64,000 nucleotides of DNA from Nyssa sinensis. Its lineage: Eukaryota > Streptophyta > Magnoliopsida > Cornales > Nyssaceae. Both the position numbers and the translations under genes were made by a program. Location of the stretch: NCBI GenBank assembly GCA_008638375.1, contig CM018041.1:12144846-12208845 (forward strand), written 5' to 3'. The notes below the pieces were generated by a model. It was not told the origin of the DNA, made no database searches, and was given only the letters and a program-made list of their open reading frames with translations. Positions 37,301 to 49,300 of the stretch are shown piece after piece; positions within the stretch are counted from its first letter, which is position 1, and each line of letters opens with the position of its first letter.

Positions 37301-40300
37301 TTCTTGAAACCTCAAACCCAAAATGTAAATCTCCAAGATAGGAAAATTGTCAAAGCATATGAGCTTCTAAGCAGATTGTCCTCCTCTAAATATATTAATT
37401 ACTTCCTTTATAAATGTTCTTGGTATCACATGTGACATTTTCCTAATATTTTAATTTGCACTGTTGCTTTCTAATTAGACGGTTGACATTTATTTTTGTT
37501 TCTGATTATTTATATCAGTTGTCAATGTTTGATAGCTTTTGTTTGCCACTTACTAGGTGATCCTCTTTATATTTCTGGTGGGCAACCCAAATGCTTTGAT
37601 CCTGAATTTATGGATGAAAATTTTGCACAAGACGGGTACAGAATTGTTGTATTAATATTTTTTCTTTATCTTTTCCTCTGCCAAAGTTAAATTGAAGAAT
37701 CACCAGAAAAAAACAAATGTTTATGAAGCTATCTTTAAAAATGGAGTATAAGTGACTTAAATGGAGCACAAGTGTGCTGCTGAAACTGCAATTACCCAGC
37801 CTGCTGAGATCCTTTTCTTTCTCTTTACTATCAGATATATGGATGCTAATGTCCATGCTCTATACTGGTCTTGCTCTTATACATTGAATGCCTCTTTGAT
37901 GTCATGATTATAAACCAGTTAAATAAATCTGATAGGCTTTTGCAAGCCTAAACTAGGGTTACGAGTCCCATGCCTTTCAAGAACCACTGTGGTTCAGGAG
38001 AAAGTGTCCCTGATAGTTGTTTTGAGTCTCGGTCATTGTTAGACTTAATTCTACATATACCGAAGGCCAAGGTTGAATTTATTGTTACATTATAATAGCT
38101 AGTGAATCCAAATCCATATTCAGAAGGCCAAGGGTCCCTGATAGTTCTTACTACTGTTGGATATTACCATTCCGGATGTTGTGGAAATGAATTAGTAACA
38201 TATTTTGCATCTTTTTTGCTTTCTTTACTTGTTCTTGGATTGATGGTTGGATTAGTTTGATAACTATGATTCAAAGATTAGTAGGTGTTATTATGGTTTA
38301 CTAGTCTATTAAACAGGTTATAACTATTGCTTTTGAAGTCCACAGAGAATCATTAAGAGTTCTCCACTTGTCATTGTAACTCTTATACCGAGATATAGTT
38401 TCCTTTAGGCTAATCAAACTAGTGTTGGTGGTCGAAATACCAAGATATTATGCTGTCAATGGTTCCAAGTCATTAACTTTGGTTGAAAAGGTTAGTCTTC
38501 AAGAGACGAAGGAACACAGAAAAGTGAAGTGGCATGCATGCCTCTTGATTCTAATTTGAAACTAGAAAGTGGATCTTGATGATCAAAATGATGAACATTT
38601 GATGGAGTATTATTCCCCCACTTTTTGGTAACAAACAAACTGATTCTCTAGGTAAGACCATACTAAGAAAAAAACTGATTCTCTTGGCAAAAGATGTGCT
38701 TATTGTAGAGGTAAAAATATTGCAAACAAGGGAAGTTGTGGAGGACAAGTAGAGCAAAAACATTGCAAACGAGGGTAGTTGTGGAGGACAACTCTGTTTG
38801 TTTGCTATGGAAACTAGGAGTTATACAAGCACATAATTAGAAGTTGTGAAATAGTTGGCGAGGAAGGTTGAAACACACCTACAGTAATATGCTATGTTGC
38901 ATCAATCACTAAAACAATGTAAACAAAAATGTGAAGTTCAATGTCAAGTGGGCTTAAGGATGACTTTACTTGTGATATGTTGACACCTGAGCTTTGTCAG
39001 ATGCCCTTGGATCGCTTTTGGATAAGGGATTAATGCGCATCATGTGAGCCACGTCAACATTTACTCTTGACAATAAGAAATTAATCCTTTATGCAGCAAG
39101 GACTAGAAGATATCCAAGTTAAAGATTATGCCAACCCTACTCTTTCAATAATGCCAATTTGTATACTCTCAACCCTCTAATAATTAATAATATTGGGAGA
39201 CTCAAAAATTATTAATTAACAATATTTCTATTATTAATTAATATAAATATTGATTATTAAATTTTACCATTGTTTTTATTAACAAAAAGATTTCCTTACA
39301 AGTATATTATTTTTATTGTAAAAATAGGACATGCAGATATATTCAAGGGTGATAATATTTTTCTTAAAATATATGTTATATATAATTTAGATTATAATCG
39401 AACTCCTTCCTTTTTATCACTGGAAACTTAATGTTACTAGTAATTTTTTTATAATATATACCTATGTATGCGTATTTCCTTTATTCTAATATTAATACTA
39501 TAAAGAAATTCTCTGAAAAAAGTATTTATTATAAATAATATAATTATTAATTAATCATCTTAGAATGAAATTGGTTCCTCAAAATATTATTAATTAATAG
39601 AAATTTTAACTTATTGGATATTAATTATTAAGAGTTGACAATACTTGTATATGTGTTGAGGACATTTTTTTTTATCGGTAAAAGGTATATATATATATAT
39701 ATATATATATCATTAAAAGCTTCCGAAGGAGGCGAATCCATAATTACAAACAAAAAAAAAGGGATGCTGCAAAAAATTAAGGCCTTAATTCTCCCAGAAA
39801 AATCTACAAATATGTCTAAATACAAAGGCAAAGCTTATCTAACCCAAAAGAATAATAATCTCAAATTTCCCTTAAAACTCCAAAAAGATGACTTGACCCC
39901 TCCAAAGATTTGCCTCTTCCTCCCCCTCATAGGCTCCAAACAAGACAAGGGTAAGCCGTCTTCCAAGCATTCCGCACCTCCTTTCTCATTCGCCTACATC
40001 TCTAACCCAAAAGGACCTCCCTAAATGAAGCCGGCTATGAAGCACGGACACTATTTTGGCTGACGTGTCCGTGCTAGACACGTATTGGACATCGACACTC
40101 TCGGACACTTCTCAGACACGTGTTGGACAGGTTGAATCATGGATGTTGATGATTAAATGAAAAAGTTCTTATATTTTTATTTAATGACTTCGTTATTTTA
40201 ATATCTTCATAATATTTGTGATTTGTGTATTTTTATACCAATTTTAATTGCAATAACATTAGATTTTTATTATATGGTCATATAAAAATATAAAAAATTT

Positions 40301-43300
40301 ATGTATATTCAAAGTGTCTCTGACTGTGTCCGTGTTCCTACTTTTTTTAGAAATAACGTGTCTGCGTGTTCGTGTCGTATCGTATCTGTGTCCCGTGTCC
40401 GTATTCATGCTTCTTAGGAAGCCGGCATCACCCAACTATACCCAAAAATAGAGAAGATCATATCACATGCATCGCTCGCCATCTTGAAATGGACTAAGAG
40501 ATGGTCCACTATTTCCTCCTTGCAATTGCCCAAGCTACACTGACTCAGTAAATGAAACCCCCTCCTATGAAGATTATCCATGGTTGGAATACCACCTCAC
40601 GCTGTTGATCATGCAATAAAGCAATTTTATTTGAGACCCAAGATTTCCAAATCATCTTCCATGGGAAAGGAGCCTCCTTCCTACCAACCAATTGTGTAGA
40701 ATGATTTGACATTTTTATTCACAGTATCACATCTTCCCCATCCTCTTTCAACATAAGGGAGGGATTGTGGAGTTCTACAATAAGCTATATTCCAAGCCGA
40801 ATCATTGGAGGCCAGAAGTGGATGACTTGGTGGTGGGAAGGTTGAATGGTGAGGATGTGGCTATTTTGGAACTTCCTTTTACAGAGGAAGAAGTGTTGGA
40901 AGCGTTAGGGGCCTGTGATGGTGACAAAGCACCGGGTCCTGACGGGTTTTCCCTAGCTTTCTATGAGCACTGTTGGAGTGTGGTGGGAGGGGAAGTGATG
41001 GAGGTTTTCAGCAGTTTTCATGGGATGGGGGTTTTGAGAAGAGTCTTAATGCTTCCTTCATTGTTCTCATCCCTATGAAAGAAGGGGTAGGCAACATTAA
41101 AGACTTTAGACCAATTAGTTTGGTGCGGAGTGTGTACAAATTGCTGGCTAAAGTCTTATCCCGGAGATTGAGGAGGGTTATGCGCAGTATCATTTTTGAT
41201 AGTCAGAATGCGTTTGTGGGGGGCAGGTAAATTCTGGATGCGGTCTTTATAGCTAAAAAGTGCATTGATGAGAGATGAAAGATGAAGAAAAAAGGCATTG
41301 TGTGCAAGCTGGACATTGAGAAGGCTTATGATCATGTTAATTGGGCTTTTTTGATGAACTTGACATGGAAAATGGGTTTTGGGGAAAAGTGGAGGAGGCG
41401 GATGAGCACGTGTCGGGTCCATCTCATTTTCAGTTTTAGTGAATGGATCCTCAACAGGCTTCTTCAGGTCCTCGCGGGGATTGAGACAAGGGGATATGTT
41501 GTTTCCTTTTTTATTTGTGATCGTGATGGAGGCTTTCAGTAGGTTCATGAGCAGAGTTGAGGAGATGAGTCTCATTAGGGGTTTCCCAATGAAGGATATA
41601 AGGAGGAACGAGGTTGTGAATTTCTCATCTTCTATTTGCAGATGATACCATTATCTTTTGTGAACCTTTTATTAGACAACTCTGGTTTGTCAAGTATATC
41701 TTGGTGTACTTTGAGGCTGTGTTGGGTTTGAGAATCAACTTATCTAAGAGCACTATTTTCCTAGTTGGTGAGGTCCTGGGCATGGATCTTCTACCCAGTT
41801 CTTTGGGGTGTAAAGTGGGGTCCTTCTCGGCTACCTCCTTGGGCCTTCTGCTCGGAGCTTCGGCAAGGTCTTGTGCTTTATGGGACCCTGTGATAGATCG
41901 TTTTCAAAGAAAGCTGGCAGGGTGGAAAGGGCAATTTCTCTCGAAGGGAGGTAGACTTACCCTTGTGAAGAGTGTCTTGGGTAACATGCCGACTTACTAT
42001 GTCTTTGTTTCCAATTCCAGCCACGATAGGAAATAAGTTGGAAAGGATTCAAAGAGAGTTTTTGTGGGGGTCACAAGGGTGATAGGAGGAAAATTCACTT
42101 GGTGAGTTGGGATAAAGTGGAGAAGCATCTGTCTTTGGGAGGGTTGGGGGTGAAGGACCTTAAGATTCGTAATAAGGCTCTTCTTGGTAAATGGTTGTGG
42201 AGGTTCGGTCTTGAAGAGAAGGAGCTATAGAGGAGGGTCATTACGGCCAAGTATGGGTGTGGGGGAGGGGGGTGGAGGTCGGATGGGGTAGTAGAGCCAA
42301 GGGGTTGGGGTTGTGGGGAGCAATCATGGGTTTGTGGGAGGAGTTTCAGAAGAGAGTCAGATTTGAAGTAGGTTTGGGGTCTCGGGTGAAGTTTTGGGAG
42401 GATATTTGCAGTGGGGAAGAGTCTCTGAGGGAGTTGTTTTCGGTGTTATATGGTTTGGCTGTTGACAGGGGGTCTTAGGTGAGGGAGAGTATGGAAAGAG
42501 TCGGGAGAGAGGTTGGTTTGGAGTCCTAGATTTAGAAGGGGCTTTTTTGACTGGGAATTGGAAGAGGTGGGGAACTTTCTTAGCATCATTCAAGGAGTGC
42601 AAGTGAGGGAGGGGTAGGAGGATTTTAGGGTGTGGATGCTGTCTAAATGGTCTTTTTCTGTTAAAACCTTTTATAGGAGCTTGACAGATTTTGCATATTT
42701 GGAATTTCCTTGGTTTTTGGTCTAGCACTCAGGGGCGCCTCCCAGGGCTGCGTTTTTTGTGTGAGAGGCCTCGTGGAAAGCCATCCTAACGGTGGAAAAA
42801 ATTGAAGCGAAGAGGTTTCCATTTGGCGAGTTGGTGTTACATGTGTAAAAAAGAGGAAGAAAATGTAAATCACATCCTAATCCATTGTTCAGTGGCCAAG
42901 GAATGCTGGAATCTAATTTTTGCTATTTTTGGGTATTTCATAGTCCTTCCTTACTCAGTTAAGGAGCTTTTGTTGGGATGGACCGGCATCAAGATGGATA
43001 GGGGGATAAAGATGTGGAAATCCCGAATGATTTAAAGGGGATTTGGAGGAGATTGTGGTAGGAGATTGAGGCCGATATTTAGGCTGATTATTTGGGTTGA
43101 CCTTTTTTGTTTCCATTTTTTGGTTCTCTTTGTACTATGTTAAATAGGGACCCGAGTATGTAAATTATACATAATTGAATATATAAGTAGATTATTCTCA
43201 TTCTCTATATGGTATCAGAGCTCGGGTTACTCTGAAACCCTAGCAATCCATGGCTGTCCAAAAGGGAGACAGTCATGAGTCCAATCAGTCGACAACCCAA

Positions 43301-46300
43301 GAAGGAGAGTCGGAGCTTACCTCTTCCATGGGCTCGGCTAGTGTGTTCGAAACTTCCCCACTCCATCTTACCGTAGAAAAGCTCAATGGTAAGAATTATC
43401 GGGAGTGGGCGCAGTCCATCAAACTCATTATCAACGGTAAGGGAAAGTTCGGGTTTCTTACTGGCGAAACTCATCAACCACCTCCCACCGACGCAGCTGC
43501 CTCCCAGAAATGGCGGTCCGAGAACTCCTTGATAACCTCGTGTTTGATTAACTCCATGAAGCCAACCATCGGAAAAACCTACATGTTTCTCCCGACGGCA
43601 AAGGATGTGTGGGACGCCATGCGAGAGACATACTTCGATACTGAAGATGCATTTCAAATCTTCGAACTCAAGATGAGGCTATGGCAGATGAAGCAAGGAG
43701 ATCGAGAAGTTACAGAGTTCTACACAAAGATGTTGGGATTGTGGCAAGAACTCGACCTCAGCTGCGGCGAAGAATGGGAGTGCATAGGTGACTAGCGTTC
43801 GATTTAAGAAGAAGATGGAAGCTGAGAGGGTATTCGAGTTTCTGGTGGGACTGAATTGCGAGCTCGACGACATGCGAAACAGGATTTTGGGTCGACGGCC
43901 GCTGCCTTCCATCTGAGAGGTATTTGCTGAGGTGCGACGGGAAGAACAGAGGAAGGAAGGTGATGTTGAAGGAGAAAGCAGAGCCTGGGATCGAAGCCTC
44001 TGCTCTTGCGGGATGGTGTCTCTCACAGGATCCGGTCCAAGACAAAACCCTGCGCCTGGGATTGAAGCCTTAGCCCTTATAACCCTGTGGGCCTTCCACT
44101 GGATCTGGCCCAAGACAAAATAAAAGGCCATCTTGTGACCATTGCAAAAAATTAGGCCATTCAAAAGATACCTGTTGGGCCTTACATGGCAAGCCTACTG
44201 ACTGGAAGCCCAGACAGCCCAACAAATTTCATGGGTACCAGGCCTCAATTGAATAGCAGACAGAAACAGGCGCTCCAGCCCATCACACTCAATCGATCTT
44301 TATTGGGGGTTTTAACCCCGAGCAACTTGAGAAGCTGTATGCTCTTGTTTCGACCTTTCAAGCCTCGGGTCTGTCTTCTACTCCACTACCATCGGGTTCC
44401 TTAGCCCACAAAGGTACTCTTTTGACTGCTCTTAGTACCACTTTGTGCCTTACTTCCCTGGATTATTGACTCTGGTGCATCCGACCATATGACTGGTGAC
44501 CATCATTTATTTTCCACATATTCACCTTGTGCTGGTAACTTGAAGAGTAAAAATTGTAGATGGTACTTTATCCCTAATAGCTGGCAAGGGGAGTATTCGT
44601 ATCTCTGAATTTATTACTTTGGAGTCTATCCTTCATGTTCCTAATCTCTCTTGCAATCTGTTGTCCGTTAGTTAGCTAACCAAACAATCTCATTGCTCAG
44701 CTATTTTTTTGTCTTCTCATTGTGTTTTTCAGGACCTATCATCGGGGAAGACGATTGGCAGTGCTAAGGAGTGCGAGGGGCTATATTACTTTGATGACGC
44801 TCACATGAGTAAACAGTGTCATCCTCCTATTTGTAATTCTGCATCTAGTCCTAGGGATAGTGATCTTTTGTTATGGCACAAACGAATGGGCCATCCTAGT
44901 TTTCAATATTTAAAACATGTGTTTCTGTCACTTTGTTTGAATAAAAATCCCTTGGATTTACAATGTGAAGTTTGTGAACTTGCAAAACATAATCGCACTA
45001 CTTTTTCTAAATCCCCTTATAAACCATCACTGCCTTTTACCCTGATTCACAGTAACCTTTGGGGGCCTTCACGGGTTCCCAATAGGACCCACAAAAAATA
45101 GTTTATTACATTTATTAATGACCATTCTCGTCTCTGTTGGGTATTTTTACTAAACGATAAATCTGAGGTTAGTTCGGTATTTATGAACTTCTACAATATG
45201 ATTTACACCCAATTTCACACAAAAATCCAAATTCTTCGTACTGATAATGGCACTGAGTATTTCAACTCTTCTTTGAGTCCCTATTTTTAAGACAAAGGTA
45301 TTATTCACCAGAGTTCTTGCGTTCACACCCTCCAACAAAATGGGGTTGCTGAACGGAAAAACCGACATATTCTTGAGGTAGCTCGTGCCCTACTGTTCAC
45401 TTCTCACATGAAAAATAATTTTTAGGGGTGATGCCATTTTGACCGCCGCATTCCTCATCAATCGAATGCCTAGTTAGGTTCTCTCATTTGCAACTCCTCT
45501 CCAAAAATTCCAAGAGATCTTCCTTGATTCTCGACTCAGTTCATCTCTCCCACTTCGTGTTTTCGGGTCCACGGTGTTTGTCCACGTTCACGCCCCCCAA
45601 CGTAATAAGTTGGATCCTAGAGCTCTCAAATGTGTCTTCCTTGGCTACTCTCCCACTCAGAAGGGTTACAAATGCTACGACCCTCTCTCACAGAAGTTAT
45701 ATGTTAGTCTGGATGTCACATTGTTTGAACATACTCCCTACTACTCGCTTCAGGGGGAGTCCTTGAGAGAAGCTCGACCCTCAAATACAGACTTCGATGT
45801 TGCGATCTTTGAATCTACCCTATACAGTACACCCTCTCCTTCTTTGTCCAACACAGAAGGAATCTTGAACTCAGGGGGAGATGTGGGAAAACAAACAGAC
45901 AGGGAGACACTTGTCTACTCAAGGAGACTTAAATCAAAGCCTGATGAGACTCTCGCATCCAAAGCACCAAAAGAGTCAGAACCGGTGATAGCTCCGACTA
46001 CTCATGAGCCAAAATCCATTCCTGACCAGGTAAAAAATTTTGATGACTTACCCATTGCTCTTAGAAAACAACCTCGTTCATGTACTTTCCATTCCTATCT
46101 CATATTTGTATTCTTACAATGCTCTTTCTGCCAAGTGTCGTACTTTTACGTCTAACCTTGACAGAATCCAGATTCCTAAGAATATTCAAGAAGCTTTGGA
46201 AATTTCAGAATGGAGAAAAGCAGTGATGGAAGAAATAAGGGCATTGAAAAAAAATAGGAACTTGGGATGTGATGACTTTGCCAAGGGGGAAGAAACCAGT

Positions 46301-49300
46301 GGGCTGTAAGTGGGTGTTCATGGTGAAGTACAAGGCGGATGGTACAGTAGAACGGTACAAAGCCCTGCCTAGTTGCAAAGGGGTTCACTCAGACATACGG
46401 TATTGACTACAACGAGACATTTGCACCAGTAGCAAAGCTGAATACTATACGGGTTCTCTTGTCCTTGGCAGCAAATCTGGACTGGCCACTTCACCAATTT
46501 GACATCAAGAATGCTTTTTTGAATGGTGAGCTGGAGGAAGAAGTGTTCATGACGCTACCACCAAGGATTTTACAAGGAAGGAGAAGAAACCAGAGTATGT
46601 AAATTGAAGAAATCCCTGTATGGACTCAAACAATTACCAAGGGCGTGGTCTGATAGATTTGCGAAGGTGATGAAGAATCAAGGATATCAACAGGGACAGT
46701 CAGATCACACGATGTTCTGCAAACAATTCAATGATGGAAGGAGGACCATCCTAATCGTGTACGTTGACGACATCAGTCTCACTGGAGACAACACATGAGA
46801 GATGGAAAGATTGAAGAAGGTCTTAGCCACAGAGTTTGAGGTAAAAAACCTAGGTCAAATGCGATACTTTTTGGGAATAGAAGTTGTCAGATCAAGGAAG
46901 GGAATTAGTGTCTCCCAGAGAAAGTATGTACTTGGACCTTTTGACTGAGACTAGTATGCTTGGTTGCAGGCCAAGCAATACTCCGATCGAGGCAGGAAAA
47001 AGAACGGAAGACGTTGGAAAGCCTGTGGATAGAGAAAGATATCAGAGACTAGTAGGTAGATTGATCTATCTATCTCACACTAGACCTGACATTGCTTTCG
47101 CTGTAAGTGTAGTCAGTCAGCACATGCATTCACCAAAGGAGGGTCACCTAGAAGCAGTATATAAAATTCTCAGATATCTGAAAGGCTCTCAAGGGCGAGG
47201 TCTATTCTTTAAGAGAAGAGATAGTAAGAAGATAGAGATCTATATAGATGCAGATTGGGCAGGATCAGCAGAAGACAGAAGGTCTACTACCGGCTATTGT
47301 ACCTATGTTTGGGGAAATCTAGTAACATGGAGGAGTAAGAAGCAGAGTGTGGTAGTCAGAAGTAGTGCTGAAGCTGAATTCAGAGCTGTTGCACAAGGGA
47401 TGTGTGAAGGGCTATGGTTACAAAAGCTTTTGGAGGAACTACATATCACAGTGGAGCTCCCCATCAAACTCTACTGCGACAACAAAGCTGCTATCAGCAT
47501 TTCCCATAATCCTGTTCAGCACGACAGGACTAAACACATAGAAGTTGACAGGCATTTTATAAAGGAGAAAATTGAGAAAGGGACAGTCTGCATGACCTAC
47601 TTGAGGGGGAGTGTGGAAATCCCTGAATCATTTGAAGGGGATTTGGAGGAGATTGTGGTAGGAGATTGAGGCCGATATTTAGGCTGATTATTTGGGTTGA
47701 CCTTTTTTGTTTCCATTTTTTGGTTCTCTTTGTACATGTTAAATAGGGACCCGAGTATGTAAATTATACATAATTGAATATACAAGTAGATTATTCTCAT
47801 TCTCTCCAAAAGAAAATTTGGAAGATGGCTCCGGGTTGTCTCATGTGGAGCCTGTGGAAGGAGAGAAATAATAGAATTTTTGAAAGAAAGGAGCAGTCTA
47901 TAGTGTCTATGAAAGATAATTTTTTGAGATTATTTTTTTGGGTCCAAAGAGGTTTTCCCTGTAAATGCTTTAGATGTGGTTTATTTTTTGGGGTCGCTAA
48001 GATCCTTGTAAATTTGTAGTGATGTGTTTGCCCCCCTTGGGCACCTTTTTAATATACTCGAACTTATCAAAAATAAAACATTCCATAATCTTGCAACCTC
48101 TTCCAATTCCTAATAATGGAAATTTCTTCGAAAGCAAGGACTCCAAACTAAATGCCCCCTCACTCTGGAGATAAAATCCTCTACTAAGGCTTCTTGGTTG
48201 CTTGCAAGGCTGTAAAAGTTAGGAAAACACCTTTACGAAGGACTATCACTACACCAAGCATCCTTCCAAAACAAAATCCTCGATCCCTTCCCCACCTCAA
48301 AGCGAACAAACTTTTTGAAGTCTTCGAATCCCTTTCTAATGGCCTTCCACACCCCACATCCATATGCCTCCATAACCTCCCTTAAGTACCATACCCCGTC
48401 CTCGCATCTATATTTATCATGAACTACATCTTTCCAAAGGATTTGATCCTCCATCCCAAATCTCCACAATCATTTCCCCAACAAGGCTCTATCAAACATT
48501 TTCAAGTTTTTAAATCCCAGACCTCTCCCCTCAATAGGAAGCGTCACCTTATTCCAATGAACAAGATGCATCTTCTTAAAATACATATTATATATAATTT
48601 CCAAGGGACATGAGAGCATTGAAGTTGATGAGTTTGTTTCTTATTCGGTAGAGCACTTACTAGAATATTCTTGGGCCTGTTCCCATCTTGATGGTTTAAA
48701 GTTATTTTCAATGGAAGGAATTGATGCATTGTTATTGATTAGTTAGACAAACAAAATGGGTTTTGGAAGGCTAAATGAAAACTAGGTTGCCCACCTAATT
48801 AGGCAGCCTTTTTGGTTTTGGGAAAGGTGTCTGTTGGACTTCCCTGCCTTGTATTTTCTGCAATTTAATAATTTATAATTATTATAGTTGAAAATTGGAA
48901 ATCTTAAGATCCTATAGTTTACTCTCTGCAAACCATTCATGTTATCACTATAAATTTTGCTTCTTTTTGGCTTTGATTTTTCATGTTCTAATTGATGCTT
49001 AGGACTAGTTCAAATCAAGGGCTTGGTATTAGGTTTAGAAGTTTGTGACCTGGCTTGTGATCATTTTTCTTTTTAAGTGAATGAACTTGAATTTCAGACA
49101 TTGTAGCCTGGCTTGTTTAGAGGGTGTGATTACCTTCATTCTCAGTGTGGTTACCTTCTTCTTCTTCTTAATACAACCTTAGTCTATTCCCAAAAGCTCT
49201 TTAGCCTGATTCCTTGTCACTTTTCGCCCAATCTGCAGTTAACCCCAGTAATTACTCTGCCATTGCAACAATAGTGTCTTGAAAGAACCTGCATCAAATC

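Larger units (their letters stand above)
43013..47808 (+). mobile_element. Full-length Copia retrotransposon with defective coding region
   Basis: This 4,796-bp element is bounded by 197-bp LTRs and a perfect 5-bp duplication AAAGA (43008-43012 and 47809-47813). A primer-binding site TGGTATCAGAGC (43210-43221) adjoins the 5' LTR, and a polypurine tract TTGAGGGGGAG (47601-47611) adjoins the 3' LTR. Protease, integrase, reverse transcriptase and RNase H remnants appear in that order, the Copia arrangement. It is inserted in the middle LINE in intron 12, in the same direction as the host gene. Size fits an undeleted plant Copia. Confidence 0.95.
40756..48079 (+). mobile_element. Middle LINE of the nest (plus strand), split by Copia
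   Basis: Pieces are 40756-43012 and 47814-48079. The frame holds RT motifs in order: [17 protein letters not shown] (about 40930-40980), [47 protein letters not shown] (about 41300), [20 protein letters not shown] (about 41480), an ADDTIIF RT active-site motif (about 41640), [20 protein letters not shown], and the zf-RVT stretch [19 protein letters not shown]. The frame resumes after the Copia with [20 protein letters not shown]. The tail ends ATCAAAAATAAAA at 48079. Frameshifts (for example near 41440, 41640 and 42030) and stops make it inactive. The 5' end is truncated within the RT linker. Confidence 0.85.
39716..48610 (-). mobile_element. Outer LINE of the nest (minus strand), split in two
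   Basis: The 5' piece is at 48080-48610 (minus frames [60 protein letters not shown]). The 3' piece is at 39716-40755 ([33 protein letters not shown], and the LINE 3' end). Reading from 48080 straight to 40755 continues the ORF2 C-terminal region in the expected order, so this is one copy opened by a later plus-strand LINE. A MITE sits at 40036-40417. Several stops are present. It lies in intron 12 of the pseudouridine synthase, antisense to it. Confidence 0.75.

Noticed and set aside
39716..48610. Twin-priming inversion of a single LINE to explain opposite-strand pieces
   Set aside because: The minus-strand left piece has its own LINE 3' end and continues in the minus-strand piece beyond 48080, so insertion of one LINE in another fits better.
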